Positions 45,633 through 56,072 of a DNA stretch of 64,000 nucleotides are shown piece by piece. Below the pieces are notes generated by a model that saw nothing but the letters and a program-made list of their open reading frames with translations, was not told the DNA's origin and ran no database searches. The stretch's first letter is position 1; every line of letters begins with the position of its first letter. The stretch is from Mycobacterium sp. IS-1264 (GTDB lineage: Bacteria; Actinomycetota; Actinomycetes; Mycobacteriales; Mycobacteriaceae): contig NZ_MBES01000010.1 in assembly GCF_001954195.1 (NCBI RefSeq), positions 62,001 to 126,000 on the forward strand, read 5' to 3'. Both the position numbers and the translations under genes were made by a program.

Positions 45633-48029
45633 GTGAGCCTAGAAACCGCAACGACCTCGACCACGAAACTCTCCGACGACGAACTGGGCCTCATCGACAA
45701 GTACTGGCGCGCCGCCAACTACCTGTCGGTCGGGCAGATCTATCTGCTGGACAACCCGCTGCTGACCGAGCCGCTGTCGGCCGAACACGTGAAACCGCGG
45801 CTGTTGGGTCACTGGGGCACCACGCCGGGACTCAACCTCATCTACGCCCACCTGAACCGGATCATCCGCAACCGCGACGCCAACGTCATCTACGTCACCG
45901 GGCCCGGCCACGGTGGGCCCGGGCTGGTGGCGAACGCCTACCTCGAGGGCACTTACAGCGAGGTGTACAGCGGCATCGGAGAGGACACCGACGGGCTGCG
46001 CCGGCTGTTCCGTCAGTTCTCCTTCCCCGGCGGCATCCCCAGCCACGTCGCCGCCCAGACCCCCGGGTCGATCCACGAGGGCGGTGAACTCGGCTACGCC
46101 CTGGTGCACGCCTATGGCGCGGCGTTCGACAACCCGGATCTGGTGGTCGCGTGCGTCATCGGCGACGGCGAGGCCGAGACCGGGCCGCTGGCGACCAGTT
46201 GGCACTCGAACAAATTCCTCAACCCGGCCGTCGACGGCGCGGTGCTGCCGATCCTGCACCTCAATGGGTACAAGATCGCCAACCCGACGGTGCTGGCGCG
46301 AATCCCGCAGACCGAGCTCGAATCCCTGTTGCGCGGTTACGGGTACCGGCCGATCACGGTGGCCGGTGACGAAGATCAAGACCCGGCGTCGGTGCACCAG
46401 CAGCTGGCCGCCGCCCTCGACGACGCGTTCGACGACATCGCGGCGATTCAGCGCGCGGCCCGCAGCGGCGAGCAAACCGGCCGGCCGGTGTGGCCGATGA
46501 TCGTGCTGCGCACGCCGAAAGGCTGGACCGGACCCAAGGAGGTGGACGGAAAGCGGGTCGAGGGCACCTGGCGGGCACACCAGGTGCCGCTGGCCGCGAC
46601 GCACGAAAACCCCGAGCACCGCGCGCAGCTCGAGGAGTGGCTGCGCAGTTACCGCCCCGAGGAGTTGTTCGGCGAGAGCGGCGCGCTGCGCACCGAGCTG
46701 CGGGCGATCGCACCGCGTGGTGACCGCCGGATGAGCGCCAACCCGCACGCCAACGGCGGGCTGCTGCTGCGCGAGTTGGACCTCCCGGACTTCCGCGACT
46801 ATGCGGTGGCGGTCGAACAACCGGCGTCGACGATGCACGAGGCGACCCGGGTGCTGGGCACGTTCCTGCGCGACGTCATCGCCCGTAACCCGGACCGCTT
46901 CCGCCTGATGGGGCCCGACGAGACCGCGTCGAACCGGCTGGACGCCGTGTACGAATCCACCGACAAGGTCTGGCTTTCGGAGACAGGGCCCGACGACGAA
47001 AACCTCGCGCCGGACGGCCGCGTGATGGAGGTGCTCTCCGAGCACCTGTGCCAGGGCTGGCTGGAAGGCTATCTGCTGACCGGCCGGCACGGGCTGTTCA
47101 ACTGCTACGAGGCGTTCGTACACATCGTCGATTCGATGCTGAACCAGCACGCGAAATGGCTGTCCACCAGCCGCGAGTTGCCGTGGCGCCAGCCGATCGC
47201 GTCGTTGAATTACCTGCTGAGCTCGCACGTGTGGCGCCAGGACCACAACGGCGCGTCCCATCAGGACCCCGGGTTCATCGACCTGGTCGCCAACAAGCGG
47301 GCCGAGATCGTCCGGGTTTACCTGCCGCCGGATGCCAACACGCTGCTCTCGGTCGCCGACCACTGCCTGCGCAGCCGCGACTACATCAACGTCATCGTCG
47401 CCGGCAAGCAGCCGGCGCTGAGCTACCTTTCGATGGACGATGCGATCGCGCACTGCACCCGCGGGCTGGGGATCTGGCAGTGGGCGAGCACGGCCACCGC
47501 CGAGCCCGACGTGGTGCTCGCCTGCGCCGGGGACATCCCGACGCAGGAGACGCTGGCCGCCGCCGACGTCCTGCGCCGCGAACTGCCCGACCTGGCCGTG
47601 CGGGTGGTCAACGTCGTCGACCTGATGCGCCTGCTGCCTGACTCCGAGCACCCACATGGCTTGCCGGACAACGAATTCGACGCGCTGTTCACCCGCGACA
47701 AGCCGGTGATCTTCGCCTACCACGGTTACCCGTGGCTGATCCATCGGCTCAGTTACCGCCGCACCAACCACCACCACATCCACGTGCGCGGGTTCAAAGA
47801 ACGGGGCACCACCACGACGCCGTTCGACATGGTGATGCTCAACGACCTCGACCGCTTCCACCTGGTCATGGATGTCATCGACCGCGTGGACGGGCTGGCC
47901 AATCGCGCCGCGGTGCTTCGTCAACGGATGGAGGACGCGCGTATCGCCGCCCGCCGCTACACCCGCGAGCACGGCGAGGACGATCCGGCGATCGCCGGCT
48001 GGACCTGGGAGGCGCCGCAGTCGAAGTGA
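45633..48029 (+). CDS. xfp: Xylulose-5-phosphate/fructose-6-phosphate phosphoketolase
   Basis: A 798-residue phosphoketolase with GTG start. It has [44 protein letters not shown], the ThDP-binding [22 protein letters not shown] and the C-terminal [21 protein letters not shown]. It splits xylulose-5-P or fructose-6-P into acetyl phosphate and a triose or tetrose phosphate, giving a carbon-conserving shunt. Phosphoketolase is not a standard M. tuberculosis enzyme by recall. The usual acetate kinase or phosphotransacetylase partners are not adjacent. It stands between Rv1865c-like and Rv1863c-like genes, where Rv1864c would be. Confidence 0.95.
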   Translation: MSLETATTSTTKLSDDELGLIDKYWRAANYLSVGQIYLLDNPLLTEPLSAEHVKPRLLGHWGTTPGLNLIYAHLNRIIRNRDANVIYVTGPGHGGPGLVANAYLEGTYSEVYSGIGEDTDGLRRLFRQFSFPGGIPSHVAAQTPGSIHEGGELGYALVHAYGAAFDNPDLVVACVIGDGEAETGPLATSWHSNKFLNPAVDGAVLPILHLNGYKIANPTVLARIPQTELESLLRGYGYRPITVAGDEDQDPASVHQQLAAALDDAFDDIAAIQRAARSGEQTGRPVWPMIVLRTPKGWTGPKEVDGKRVEGTWRAHQVPLAATHENPEHRAQLEEWLRSYRPEELFGESGALRTELRAIAPRGDRRMSANPHANGGLLLRELDLPDFRDYAVAVEQPASTMHEATRVLGTFLRDVIARNPDRFRLMGPDETASNRLDAVYESTDKVWLSETGPDDENLAPDGRVMEVLSEHLCQGWLEGYLLTGRHGLFNCYEAFVHIVDSMLNQHAKWLSTSRELPWRQPIASLNYLLSSHVWRQDHNGASHQDPGFIDLVANKRAEIVRVYLPPDANTLLSVADHCLRSRDYINVIVAGKQPALSYLSMDDAIAHCTRGLGIWQWASTATAEPDVVLACAGDIPTQETLAAADVLRRELPDLAVRVVNVVDLMRLLPDSEHPHGLPDNEFDALFTRDKPVIFAYHGYPWLIHRLSYRRTNHHHIHVRGFKERGTTTTPFDMVMLNDLDRFHLVMDVIDRVDGLANRAAVLRQRMEDARIAARRYTREHGEDDPAIAGWTWEAPQSK

Positions 48030-48064
48030 GCCGGGCCGACGCGAGCCGCGGGTAAACTTGCCCG

Positions 48065-48826
48065 ATGCCCGACGCGACGACGGCCGCCCACACCCATCCG
48101 GTGGTGTCGCAGCTTTCGGCGCTGCACCGCTTCCGGGTCCACCTCGACATCGCCGTGGTGGTCGTGGTGCTGGTGCTCACCAACCTGATCGCGCACTTCA
48201 CCACGCCCTGGGCGAGCGTCGCGACCGTCCCCGCCGCCGCGGTAGGGCTGGCGTTGCTGATGCGGGCCAACGGCCTGGACTGGGCCGACCTCGGCCTGGG
48301 CCGCGAACACTGGAAGTCCGGGTTCGGCTATGCGCTGGCCGCCGTGGGCGTGGTCGCGTCGGTCATCGCAGTCGGTGTGCTGCTGCCGATGACCCGGCCG
48401 ATGTTCATGAACAATCACTACGCGACGATCTCGGGCGCGCTGATCGCGTCGATGGTCATCATCCCGCTGCAAACCGTGATCCCCGAGGAGTTGGCCTTCC
48501 GGGGTGTGCTGCACGGCGCGTTGAGCCGGGCCTGGGGATTTCGCGGGGTCGCACTGTCGGGTTCCCTGCTATTCGGCCTGTGGCACGTCGCCACGTCGCT
48601 CGGGCTGACGAGCAGCAACGTCGGCTTCACCCGGGTGTTCGGCGGCGGTTTCGTCGGGATGCTGGCCGGGGTGACGCTGGCCGTATTGGCCACCGCGACA
48701 GCCGGATTCGTCTTCAGCTGGTTACGCCGGCGCAGCGGCAGCCTGATCGCGCCGATCGCCCTGCATTGGTCGCTGAATGGGCTCGGCGCCCTGGCCGCCG
48801 CGCTCGTCTGGCACCTGTCGACCTGA
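48065..48826 (+). CDS. CPBP-family intramembrane metalloprotease (Rv1863c-like)
   Basis: A 253-residue protein with about seven hydrophobic segments. The CAAX-protease/bacteriocin-processing motifs are PEELAFRGVLHG (Glu-Glu-x3-Arg), FGLWHVAT (catalytic His) and HWSLNGLG. Members cleave within or near the membrane in processing and immunity. Substrate is unknown. It starts 35 bp after the phosphoketolase gene and converges on adhA with a 7-bp gap. Confidence 0.85.
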   Translation: MPDATTAAHTHPVVSQLSALHRFRVHLDIAVVVVVLVLTNLIAHFTTPWASVATVPAAAVGLALLMRANGLDWADLGLGREHWKSGFGYALAAVGVVASVIAVGVLLPMTRPMFMNNHYATISGALIASMVIIPLQTVIPEELAFRGVLHGALSRAWGFRGVALSGSLLFGLWHVATSLGLTSSNVGFTRVFGGGFVGMLAGVTLAVLATATAGFVFSWLRRRSGSLIAPIALHWSLNGLGALAAALVWHLST

Positions 48827-48833
48827 CGTCGCG

Positions 48834-49838
48834 TCACACAAGCAGCACGGCGGCGCCGGCGATGCGTCCGCCGGCCAAATCGGCCAGCGCCCGATCCGCT
48901 TGTGCGAGCGGGTATTCCGGCGTGGTCACCTCGATGTGGTGCCCGGCGGCGAAGTCGAGGAACGCCCGCGCGTCGGCCCGGGTATTCGACGTGACCGACC
49001 GGATTTCGCGCTCCTGAAACAGGTGGCGTTGATAGTTCAGGCTCGGAATGTCAGACAGGTGAATCCCGGCGATCGACAACGTCCCGCCCCGGTCGAGCGC
49101 CTCCATCGCGGGCAGCACCAGATCGCCGACCGGGGCGAACAGGATCGCGGCGTCCAGCGGCACCGGCGGCGGATCGGCCGCGCCTTGCGCCGATGCGGCG
49201 CCGAGCTTGCGCGCCAGCTCCTGCGCCTCGGCTCCGCGGGTCATCACGTGCACCTCGGCCCCTTGGGCCAGTGCGACTTGCGCGGTGATGTGGGCGCTGC
49301 CGCCGAAGCCGTAGATACCCAGCCGGCCGCCCGGCGGTAGCTCGGCGCGCAGCAGGGAGCGGTATCCGATGATGCCGGCGCACAAGAGCGGTGCGAGCTC
49401 GCTGTCGCTGTAGCCGCTCGGCAGGTGGTGTGCGAAAGCCGCAGGGACCGTGGCGAATTCGGCGTATCCCCCGTCGGCGTCCCAGCCGGTGTAGCGCGAC
49501 TCCGGGCACAGGTTCTCGGCGTCCCGACGGCAGTACTTGCAGACGCCGCAGGTGTGGCGCAGCCAGGCAATGCCGACCCGATCGCCCACCTCGAAGCCGT
49601 CACCGGCCGCCGCGGCACCGACCTCTATGACCTCCCCCACCACCTCGTGGCCGGGCGTCACTCGCTCGCGGTGCACCGGAAGGTCGCCCTCGGCGACGTG
49701 CAGGTCCGTGCGACACACACCGCACGCGCGCACGGCCACCAGCAACTCGGATGGCTCGGGCCGCGGCACGTCGGCGGTGACCTGCTCGAGCGGACCGGTT
49801 TCCATCGGGCCGGGCCGCCGCACTCGCCACGCGTGCAT
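48834..49838 (-). CDS. adhA: Zinc alcohol dehydrogenase AdhA (Rv1862-like)
   Basis: A 334-residue MDR zinc alcohol dehydrogenase. The catalytic-zinc residues are [15 protein letters not shown] and GHEVVGEV, and the structural-zinc cysteines are [15 protein letters not shown]. The NAD-binding glycine motif is [13 protein letters not shown], slightly unusual with Ser in place of the third Gly. Position directly downstream of the GlsB-like gene (9-bp gap) matches Rv1861-Rv1862. Substrate is a primary alcohol or aldehyde, not specified. Confidence 0.9.
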   Translation of the reverse strand: MHAWRVRRPGPMETGPLEQVTADVPRPEPSELLVAVRACGVCRTDLHVAEGDLPVHRERVTPGHEVVGEVIEVGAAAAGDGFEVGDRVGIAWLRHTCGVCKYCRRDAENLCPESRYTGWDADGGYAEFATVPAAFAHHLPSGYSDSELAPLLCAGIIGYRSLLRAELPPGGRLGIYGFGGSAHITAQVALAQGAEVHVMTRGAEAQELARKLGAASAQGAADPPPVPLDAAILFAPVGDLVLPAMEALDRGGTLSIAGIHLSDIPSLNYQRHLFQEREIRSVTSNTRADARAFLDFAAGHHIEVTTPEYPLAQADRALADLAGGRIAGAAVLLV

Positions 49839-49847
49839 TGTCGTGCG

Positions 49848-50147
49848 TCAGGTCCTTCGGATCATCCCGACGATCCACAGCAGGATCACCGAGCCCAGAA
49901 TCGCGGTGAACAAGGTGAACCACCAGCCGCCGGCGGCGGTGTCGACGAAGAAGCTCAGCAGGAATCCGCCGATCAACGCGCCGATGACGCCGATCACGAT
50001 GTTCATCAGGATGCCGGAACCGCCGCCTTTGACGATCTTGCCGGCGATCCACCCCGCGATTCCGCCGATGATGATGTAGCCGATCCAGCCGACGCTGGTC
50101 AGGGTTGTCGAGCGGGCAAGAAATTCGGTTGCTGCCATGACGTCCAT
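49848..50147 (-). CDS. GlsB/YeaQ/YmgE family small membrane protein (Rv1861-like)
   Basis: A 99-residue protein with three hydrophobic segments: TSVGWIGYIIIGGIAGWIAGKIV, ILMNIVIGVIGALIGGFLLSFFV and WWFTLFTAILGSVILLWIVGMI. The G-x3-G packing and the WIGYIIIGGIAGWIAGKIVKG signature place it in the transglycosylase-associated/GlsB family, linked to envelope stress in other bacteria. It has no catalytic residues. It lies between adhA and apa, as in M. tuberculosis. Confidence 0.88.
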   Translation of the reverse strand: MDVMAATEFLARSTTLTSVGWIGYIIIGGIAGWIAGKIVKGGGSGILMNIVIGVIGALIGGFLLSFFVDTAAGGWWFTLFTAILGSVILLWIVGMIRRT

Positions 50148-50228
50148 CCGGGTCTCCTTGCGTTCACTGGCAAAGCCCGGCGCAGGTACCGGGTCGTGGT
50201 TCCGGTATACCCCGTTTGCCTAACGAAC

Positions 50229-51218
50229 TCAGGCGGATTCGGTCTGCTGCGGCGCTGGCGTGGGAGTGGCCTCTCCCGCGGGCGCTTGGGCCGGCGGAGC
50301 GGCCGGCGCGGGCGCGCCTGGAGCCGGCGCCGGGGCAGGTGCTCCGGGTGCCGGGACGGGGGCTCCCGGCGCGGGGGCTCCCGGCGCGGGAGCGGCCGGC
50401 GGGGCCGTCCAGGGCTGGATCGACTGGGCGAGCGCCGTGGCCGCGTTCGTGTCCACCGGGTCGTTCGAGGTGCCGAGCCACACGACGAACCAGCGCTGCG
50501 GCGGGCTCGCGGTAGCTGACCCGATGACCCCCGTCCAGATCTGGCCGTTCGGCTTGCTCGGGTCGCTGAACTTCACCTCGTAGTACGAGGCGCTTCCGGT
50601 GAGCCCGTTGGCGCCGGTCAGCGACGCCGTCGCCTGGTTGATCCGCGTGCCCGGATACGGCATGAAGAACTCACCCATGTCGGAGCCGAGCCGGACGGCG
50701 GCCTTGGCGTTGTTGGGTTCGGCGCTGGCGTAAAGCTTTTGATCCAGCCGGCCCATGACGATGCGGGTGTCGTTGGCGACCGGTGGTGCCTGGTTCGGCG
50801 CCGGCGGCTGGCCGATGGTCTTGCTCAGCAACTCCGAGCCGTAGTCGAGGTGCGACGCGTCGGACTCCACCCAGCCGGGGGGCAGCACGAAGCTGAATCC
50901 GCCGACGGCATTGCCGAGGCGCCCGGCATTCGGGTCGGGGGGCGGCGGGGCGTTCGGGTCGACGGGCGGCGGCGGCACAGCGTTGGGATCGCCCGGCGCG
51001 GGTTGCGCATTCGGCGCCGGTTGCGCGTTCGGCGCCGGAGCTCCCGCCGGCGGCGGTGCCGCGGTCGTGGTTGCCGGGACCGGCGTCGGGGTCTCGGGAT
51101 CGGCGTGCGACGTCGCCGGTAACGCGATGGTGACGGCGCTGGCACTGGTCACCGTGGCGATCGCCAGCGTCGCCCACAGTGCTTTGCGACGTGTCGAGTT
51201 CGGGTCCACCTGATCCAT
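50229..51218 (-). CDS. apa: Alanine-proline-rich secreted glycoprotein Apa (45/47-kDa, fibronectin attachment)
   Basis: A 329-residue exported protein. The signal peptide is [30 protein letters not shown], cleaved before DPETPTPV. Pro/Ala-rich low-complexity segments at both ends (about residues 37-95 and 275-329) flank a globular core ([21 protein letters not shown] and [28 protein letters not shown]). In M. tuberculosis Apa is O-mannosylated on Thr and binds fibronectin and host lectins. The Pro-rich tail is longer here than I recall for Rv1860. It precedes modC by position as in M. tuberculosis. Confidence 0.95.
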   Translation of the reverse strand: MDQVDPNSTRRKALWATLAIATVTSASAVTIALPATSHADPETPTPVPATTTAAPPPAGAPAPNAQPAPNAQPAPGDPNAVPPPPVDPNAPPPPDPNAGRLGNAVGGFSFVLPPGWVESDASHLDYGSELLSKTIGQPPAPNQAPPVANDTRIVMGRLDQKLYASAEPNNAKAAVRLGSDMGEFFMPYPGTRINQATASLTGANGLTGSASYYEVKFSDPSKPNGQIWTGVIGSATASPPQRWFVVWLGTSNDPVDTNAATALAQSIQPWTAPPAAPAPGAPAPGAPVPAPGAPAPAPAPGAPAPAAPPAQAPAGEATPTPAPQQTESA

Positions 51219-51337
51219 GGCGACGAACCTACCGTGTTACGGCTGTGACGCAAGGGTGCCTTGCGGACGATGCGATCCGGTGCTCCCGATGTTGCCGATG
51301 TGCAACCGGTTTCGCATCCGTGGAGTTCGCTCGCCCG

Positions 51338-52453
51338 TCACGAGTGAGCGTGGCGTTGCGCCGCGGGATACAGCGCCACTTCATGCGCCTTGACCGAGAA
51401 CCACATCTGCTGACCCGGCGCCAACCGCAGCTCGGACGCGGCGTCGACGGTGATTTCCGCGGCCAGGCCCGGCGCGCCGTCGGCCTGCTCCGCGGCGCGC
51501 ACCAAGACCGCGGAACCGCGGACTCCCAGCTCCGCGACCGTCAGCTCGATGCAATTGCGCGGGCTGCCGTGCGGCCGGTCGCGGTAGACGGCCACCGCCG
51601 TCGGCGGGAACACCGCGATGGCGTCCCGCCCCGCGCCGAGTTCCTGGGTGGGAATCCCGTGCCAGCGCTCGCCGGAGCGAGCGCGCAGCGCTCCGTCTTC
51701 TGCGATCGTCCCGTTGACCAGATTGATCCCCGCAATGCGCGCCGCGAAATGGCTGCGCGGCGCGGCCAGCACCTCGGCCACCGGGCCGAGCTCGGCGACC
51801 TTCCCGGACTCCAGCACCAGCACCCGATCGGCCAGGGTCAGCACGTCGAGTAGGTCATGCGTGATAAGGACCACGGCGCAGGCGCCGCGGGTGACCACGT
51901 TGCGCAGCACCGCGCGGATGGCCGCGGCCGCGCCGACGTCCAGCCCCGTGAGCGGCTCGTCCAGCAGCAGCACGTCGGGCTCGGCCGCCAACGCCCGGGC
52001 GATCGCCACCCGCTGGGCCTGGCCGCCGGACAGCTGGCGCGGTTTTCGGTCCGCGAGTCCCTCGGCATCCACCTCGCGCAGCCAGCGCAGCGCCGTCTCG
52101 CGGCGCCCGGCGCGCGCGGAATGCGACATGAGAATCCTTCGACGGCTGTGTGGTCCGAAGCCGACGTTGGCGGCGACGCTCATGTGCGGGAACAACAACG
52201 GGTCCTGCAGCAGCAGCCCGACGCGACGATCGTGGGTCGCCACGTGCACGCCGGCCGACGTGTCGGTCAACACCCGATCCCCCAACCGCACCAGGCCCTC
52301 GTCGGGACGCAGCAGCCCGGCGATGACGTGCAGAGCGGTCGACTTGCCGGCGCCGTTCGGCCCCAGCACCGCGAGCACCTCGCCCGCGGACACCGAAAAC
52401 TCCACGCCCAGTAGCCGATTGGCCACTACCGCGCGAAGCTGCAACTCGCTCAT
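51338..52453 (-). CDS. modC: Molybdate ABC transporter ATP-binding protein ModC
   Basis: A 371-residue ATPase. Walker A is GPNGAGKST, the signature LSGGQAQRVAIARAL and Walker B VLLLDEPLTGLD. The last ~110 residues (LGVRGSAVLVRAAEQADGAPGLAAEITVDAASELRLAPGQQMWFSVKAHEV) form a mop/TOBE domain that binds oxyanions. It pairs with ModB and ModA and lies 6 bp downstream of modB, so all three are one operon. Molybdenum serves the molybdopterin enzymes. Confidence 0.95.
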   Translation of the reverse strand: MSELQLRAVVANRLLGVEFSVSAGEVLAVLGPNGAGKSTALHVIAGLLRPDEGLVRLGDRVLTDTSAGVHVATHDRRVGLLLQDPLLFPHMSVAANVGFGPHSRRRILMSHSARAGRRETALRWLREVDAEGLADRKPRQLSGGQAQRVAIARALAAEPDVLLLDEPLTGLDVGAAAAIRAVLRNVVTRGACAVVLITHDLLDVLTLADRVLVLESGKVAELGPVAEVLAAPRSHFAARIAGINLVNGTIAEDGALRARSGERWHGIPTQELGAGRDAIAVFPPTAVAVYRDRPHGSPRNCIELTVAELGVRGSAVLVRAAEQADGAPGLAAEITVDAASELRLAPGQQMWFSVKAHEVALYPAAQRHAHS

Positions 52454-52459
52454 CGCCGG

Positions 52460-53266
52460 CTACCTCGCCCCAGTCCCAATCGGGTTCCCGGTCAGCCGGC
52501 GGGCACCCAGGCCGAGCACCACCAGCGACGCCACCGCCACGAGCAGGATCGACAACGCCACCGCCGCGTTGGCGTCGCTCACCCGCTGTAGGTAAATCTC
52601 AAGCGGCAGGGTGCGCGTCACCCCCTGCCGCGAACCGGCGAAGGTCAGCGTCGCGCCGAACTCCCCCAGCGAGCGGGCGAATGCCAGCACCGCGCCCGAC
52701 GCCATGCCTGGCAGTAGCAGCGGCAGCGTCACCCGCCACCACACGGTGCTGGGCCGAGCCCCCAGCGTCGCCGCGACCACTTCGTAGTCGGCTCCCGCGG
52801 TGCGCGCCGCGCCCTCGAGCGAGATCACCAGAAAGGGCAGCGAGACGAAGGTCTGCGCCAGCACCACCGCGGTGGTGCTGAACGCGATGCTGATGCCGGC
52901 GGCGTCCAAGTACCGCCCGACCAACCCGAGCCTGCCGAACGCGTACAGCAACGCGATGCCACCAACCACCGGCGGCAACACCAGCGGGACCAGGATCAGC
53001 GGCCGCAGCAATCGCACCAGCCGCCCGGTGCCGCGGGCCAGCACCAGCGCCGTGGGCACGCCGAGCAGCACACACAACGCCGTGCTGGCGGCGGCGGTCT
53101 TCAGGCTCAGCTGCAGCGCGGTCCGCGACGAAGGGCTGGTGATCAGCGACCAGAAATTCGGCCAGTCGACCTCTATCGCGATCGACAGCAGCGGCAACGC
53201 CACGAAGACGATCCCCGCGGCGGCGGGGATGTATACCCAGCGGGGCAGATCCGTAGGCCGGTGCAC
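52460..53266 (-). CDS. modB: Molybdate ABC transporter permease ModB
   Basis: A 268-residue permease with five to six transmembrane helices and the ABC-permease EAA-like cytoplasmic loop ([37 protein letters not shown]). It works with ModA and ModC to import molybdate. Its start lies 9 bp downstream of modA, giving a tightly packed modABC operon read leftward. Confidence 0.93.
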   Translation of the reverse strand: MHRPTDLPRWVYIPAAAGIVFVALPLLSIAIEVDWPNFWSLITSPSSRTALQLSLKTAAASTALCVLLGVPTALVLARGTGRLVRLLRPLILVPLVLPPVVGGIALLYAFGRLGLVGRYLDAAGISIAFSTTAVVLAQTFVSLPFLVISLEGAARTAGADYEVVAATLGARPSTVWWRVTLPLLLPGMASGAVLAFARSLGEFGATLTFAGSRQGVTRTLPLEIYLQRVSDANAAVALSILLVAVASLVVLGLGARRLTGNPIGTGAR

Positions 53267-53275
53267 GATCGGCCG

Positions 53276-54055
53276 TCAGGGCTTGGCGAAGCCCGACTGG
53301 GCCAGGATCTGCTGACCCGCGTCGGAGGTCACCAAAGTCACGAACTTCTGCGCCAGGGCCGGCTTTGGCGCCTTCTTCAGCACCCCGATCGGATAGACGT
53401 TGACGGCGCTCGCGGCCTCGGGGAACTGCACCGTCGTCACCTTGTTTCCGGCGCTGTGCGCATCGGTGACGTAGACCAGCCCCGCATCGGCCTGCCCGCT
53501 GGTGACCTTGTTGAGGACGTCGGTCACGCTGAGCTCCTCACTGACCGGGTTCAGGCGCACCCGGGTGCTGGCTTCGACGCGCTGGGTCGCCGACCCGCAG
53601 GGCACCGGCTTTTGGCAGATCACCACGCTGAGACCGGGTTTGGCGAGGTCGGCGAAGGACCCGACGTTTTTCGGATTGCCCGGCGCGGTGACGATCACCA
53701 ACGTGTTGGCGGCGAAGTTCGTCGGGTTGGCGGCTAGCAGCCCGGCCCTGGTGACAACGTCCATCTGGGCGGTGTCGGCGGAGGCGAAGACGTCGCCGGT
53801 CGCGCCCTGGGTCAGCTGGGTCGCGAGCTCCGAGGAGCCCCCGAACTCGAACTCGACGCGACCGCCGGGGTTCTCGGTCTTGAACCGCTCGCCGAGCTGA
53901 GTGAACGCGGATTTCAGCGAGGCCGCCGCGAACACCACGATCGATCCGGAGGCCTGCGACGGCCCGGAGGGTGACGACGAGGGCGGCTTCGAGCCGCAGG
54001 ATACGAGGGCCGTCAGCAGCATCGCGGATAGCCCGAAGGCCAGGACCCTGCGCAT
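53276..54055 (-). CDS. modA: Molybdate-binding lipoprotein ModA
   Basis: A 259-residue periplasmic-binding-type lipoprotein. The signal MRRVLAFGLSAMLLTALVSC carries a lipobox ending at Cys20, followed by a Ser/Pro linker. The binding domain has SIVVFAAASLKSAFTQLGERFK, GGSSELATQLTQGATGDVFASAD and a downstream DAGLVYVTDAHSAG. It captures molybdate (or tungstate) for ModBC. First gene of the operon. The 193-bp gap to the divergent SDR gene probably holds its promoter; no known Mo-responsive box was identified. Confidence 0.95.
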   Translation of the reverse strand: MRRVLAFGLSAMLLTALVSCGSKPPSSSPSGPSQASGSIVVFAAASLKSAFTQLGERFKTENPGGRVEFEFGGSSELATQLTQGATGDVFASADTAQMDVVTRAGLLAANPTNFAANTLVIVTAPGNPKNVGSFADLAKPGLSVVICQKPVPCGSATQRVEASTRVRLNPVSEELSVTDVLNKVTSGQADAGLVYVTDAHSAGNKVTTVQFPEAASAVNVYPIGVLKKAPKPALAQKFVTLVTSDAGQQILAQSGFAKP

Positions 54056-54248
54056 GGATGAACCCTAACCCGCCGAGGATGCGGTTCGCTTAGGGGCTAA
54101 ATCGTCGCAAAAACGTGCGGACCGAATAGTTATTCAAATGATTCGCGCGGCGCGCCGCCCGGAATTTCGCCGAATAGCTACTGTCCAGTAACATCGACGG
54201 AGATCGACGCCCGCAACGTCGGGGTTCAACGTTGAACATGAGGAGGTC

Positions 54249-54926
54249 ATGGCTGTGGAAGTGCTGGTCACCGGCGGGGACACGGAGCTGGGGCGCACAG
54301 TGGCCGAGGGCTTCCGCGATGACGGTCACAAGGTGACCCTCGTGGGCGCGCGGCGCAGCGACCTCGAAATCGCCGCCAAAGAGCTCGACGTGGACGCGAT
54401 CGTCTGCGACACGACCGACCCGGCCAGCCTCGAAGAGGCGCGTGGCCTGTTCCCCCATCACCTCGACACCATCGTCCATGTGCCGGCTCCCGGCTGGGAC
54501 GGCGGCGACCCGCGCACCTACTCCATGTCCGATACGGCCCGGGCGTGGCGCAATGCGCTTGACGCGACGGTGCTTTCGGCGGTGCTGACCGTGCAGGCCG
54601 TGGGCGATCACCTGCGCTCCGGTGGCTCCATCATCGGCGTGGTGGCGGAAAACCCGCCCGCCGGCAGCGTCGACGCCGGAATCAAAGCGGCACTTTCGAA
54701 TTGGGCCGCCGGCCAGGCCGAGGTGTTCGGCACTCGTGGGATCACCATCAATGTGGTGGCCAGCGGGCGCAGCGTCCAGGCCGGCTACGACGGCCTTTCG
54801 CGCACCCCGCCGTCCGTCGCGACGGAGGTCGCCCGCTTGGCGCTGTTCCTCACCACCTCGGCGGCGCGCCACATCACCGGCCAGACGCTGCACGTCAGCC
54901 ACGGGGCGTTGGCCAGTTTCGCCTGA
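54249..54926 (+). CDS. Atypical SDR without catalytic Tyr (Rv1856c-like)
   Basis: A 225-residue SDR-fold protein. The cofactor motif is TGGDTELGRTVAEGF. The usual Tyr-x3-Lys active site reads Asp142-AGI-Lys146 (VDAGIKAALSNW), so the catalytic Tyr is replaced by Asp. It ends with the SDR-typical HITGQTLHVSHGALASFA. It may bind a nucleotide without being a reductase. It has a GAGGAGG Shine-Dalgarno, is divergent from modA, and is 52 bp upstream of the LLM gene, so those two are probably co-transcribed. Confidence 0.85.
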   Translation: MAVEVLVTGGDTELGRTVAEGFRDDGHKVTLVGARRSDLEIAAKELDVDAIVCDTTDPASLEEARGLFPHHLDTIVHVPAPGWDGGDPRTYSMSDTARAWRNALDATVLSAVLTVQAVGDHLRSGGSIIGVVAENPPAGSVDAGIKAALSNWAAGQAEVFGTRGITINVVASGRSVQAGYDGLSRTPPSVATEVARLALFLTTSAARHITGQTLHVSHGALASFA

Positions 54927-54978
54927 GGCTGAATAAGAGCCGTATCCCCTCGCGCGGCGCCGCACTACGGTAGAGCGC

Positions 54979-55896
54979 GTGGCTATTCGACTCGGTCTGC
55001 AGATTCCCAACTTCTCTTACGGCACCGGGGTGGACAAACTCTTCCCCACTGTTCTGGCTCAGGCCCGCGAGGCCGAATCGGCTGGTTTCGACTCGGTTTT
55101 CGTGATGGACCACTTCTACCAACTGCCCATGCTGGGCGACCCCGACCAGCCGATGCTGGAGGCGTACACCGCGCTGGGTGCGCTCGCCACCGCGACCGAA
55201 CGGGTGCAGCTGGGCACGTTGGTAACCGGCAACACGTATCGCAATCCGACGCTGCTGGCCAAAATCATCACCACGCTCGACGTGGTGAGCCAGGGCCGGG
55301 CGATCCTGGGCATCGGCACCGGCTGGTTCGAACTCGAGCACGATCAGCTGGGTTTCGAATTCGGCACCTTCACCGACCGGTTCAACCGGCTCGATGAGGC
55401 GCTGCAGATCATCCTGCCGATGATCAAGGGCGAACGGCCGACCTTTTCCGGCAAGTGGTATCACACCGACCAAGCGATGGCCAATCCTCGCTTCCGCGAA
55501 CACATTCCGCTGATGATCGGCGGCAGCGGCGAGAAGAAGACGATCCCGCTCGCCGCTCGGCATTTCGACCACCTCAACATCATCGCCGGGTTCGACGAGC
55601 TGCCGGCCAAGGTGCGGGTGGTGCGGGAGCGCTGCGAGGAGATCGGCCGCGATCCGGCCACGCTGGAAACCAGCACCCTCACCACGGCGGTCGTCGACGA
55701 GAATTTCAACGCCGACCAGATCCCCGCGGAGATGACCCAGCGCATGGTCGTCGGCAGCGCCGACTCGGTCGCCGACCAAATCAAGACCAAGATCTTGGAT
55801 GCCGGTGTCGACGGGGTGATCATCAACATGCCCTTCTACACACCCGGCATCATCGCCGCGGCCGGCGAGGCGCTGCGGCCGTTGGTCGGCCTGTAG
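54979..55896 (+). CDS. LLM-class F420-dependent oxidoreductase (Rv1855c-like)
   Basis: A 305-residue luciferase-like monooxygenase-fold protein with GTG start: VMDHFYQLPM, the core GIGTGWFELEHDQLGFEFG and a C-terminal DGVIINMPFYTPGIIAAAGEALRPLVG. The TGWFELEH segment is typical of F420-binding LLM members, which transfer hydride from F420H2. Substrate unknown. Mycobacteria have many such genes; the neighbour is an SDR-like gene lacking the active Tyr. Confidence 0.85.
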   Translation: MAIRLGLQIPNFSYGTGVDKLFPTVLAQAREAESAGFDSVFVMDHFYQLPMLGDPDQPMLEAYTALGALATATERVQLGTLVTGNTYRNPTLLAKIITTLDVVSQGRAILGIGTGWFELEHDQLGFEFGTFTDRFNRLDEALQIILPMIKGERPTFSGKWYHTDQAMANPRFREHIPLMIGGSGEKKTIPLAARHFDHLNIIAGFDELPAKVRVVRERCEEIGRDPATLETSTLTTAVVDENFNADQIPAEMTQRMVVGSADSVADQIKTKILDAGVDGVIINMPFYTPGIIAAAGEALRPLVGL

Positions 55897-56072
55897 CCGG
55901 GACCGCCGCGAGCGGCGGGGCATGACGCGGATCACGTTCGGCGACCAGCGGTAATACCGCCGGTGTGGTTCATTACACAGGCTTACGATCTGGGTTTCCG
56001 GGTGGCGGCTTGACTAGCGTGGTAGCTAACTGAATTCGCGCATCAAGGAGCCCCGGCAGGAGCAACGGATAC

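Noticed and set aside
45639..47972. 777-codon minus-strand frame opposite phosphoketolase
   Set aside because: Same high-GC artefact; no domain, no independent Shine-Dalgarno.
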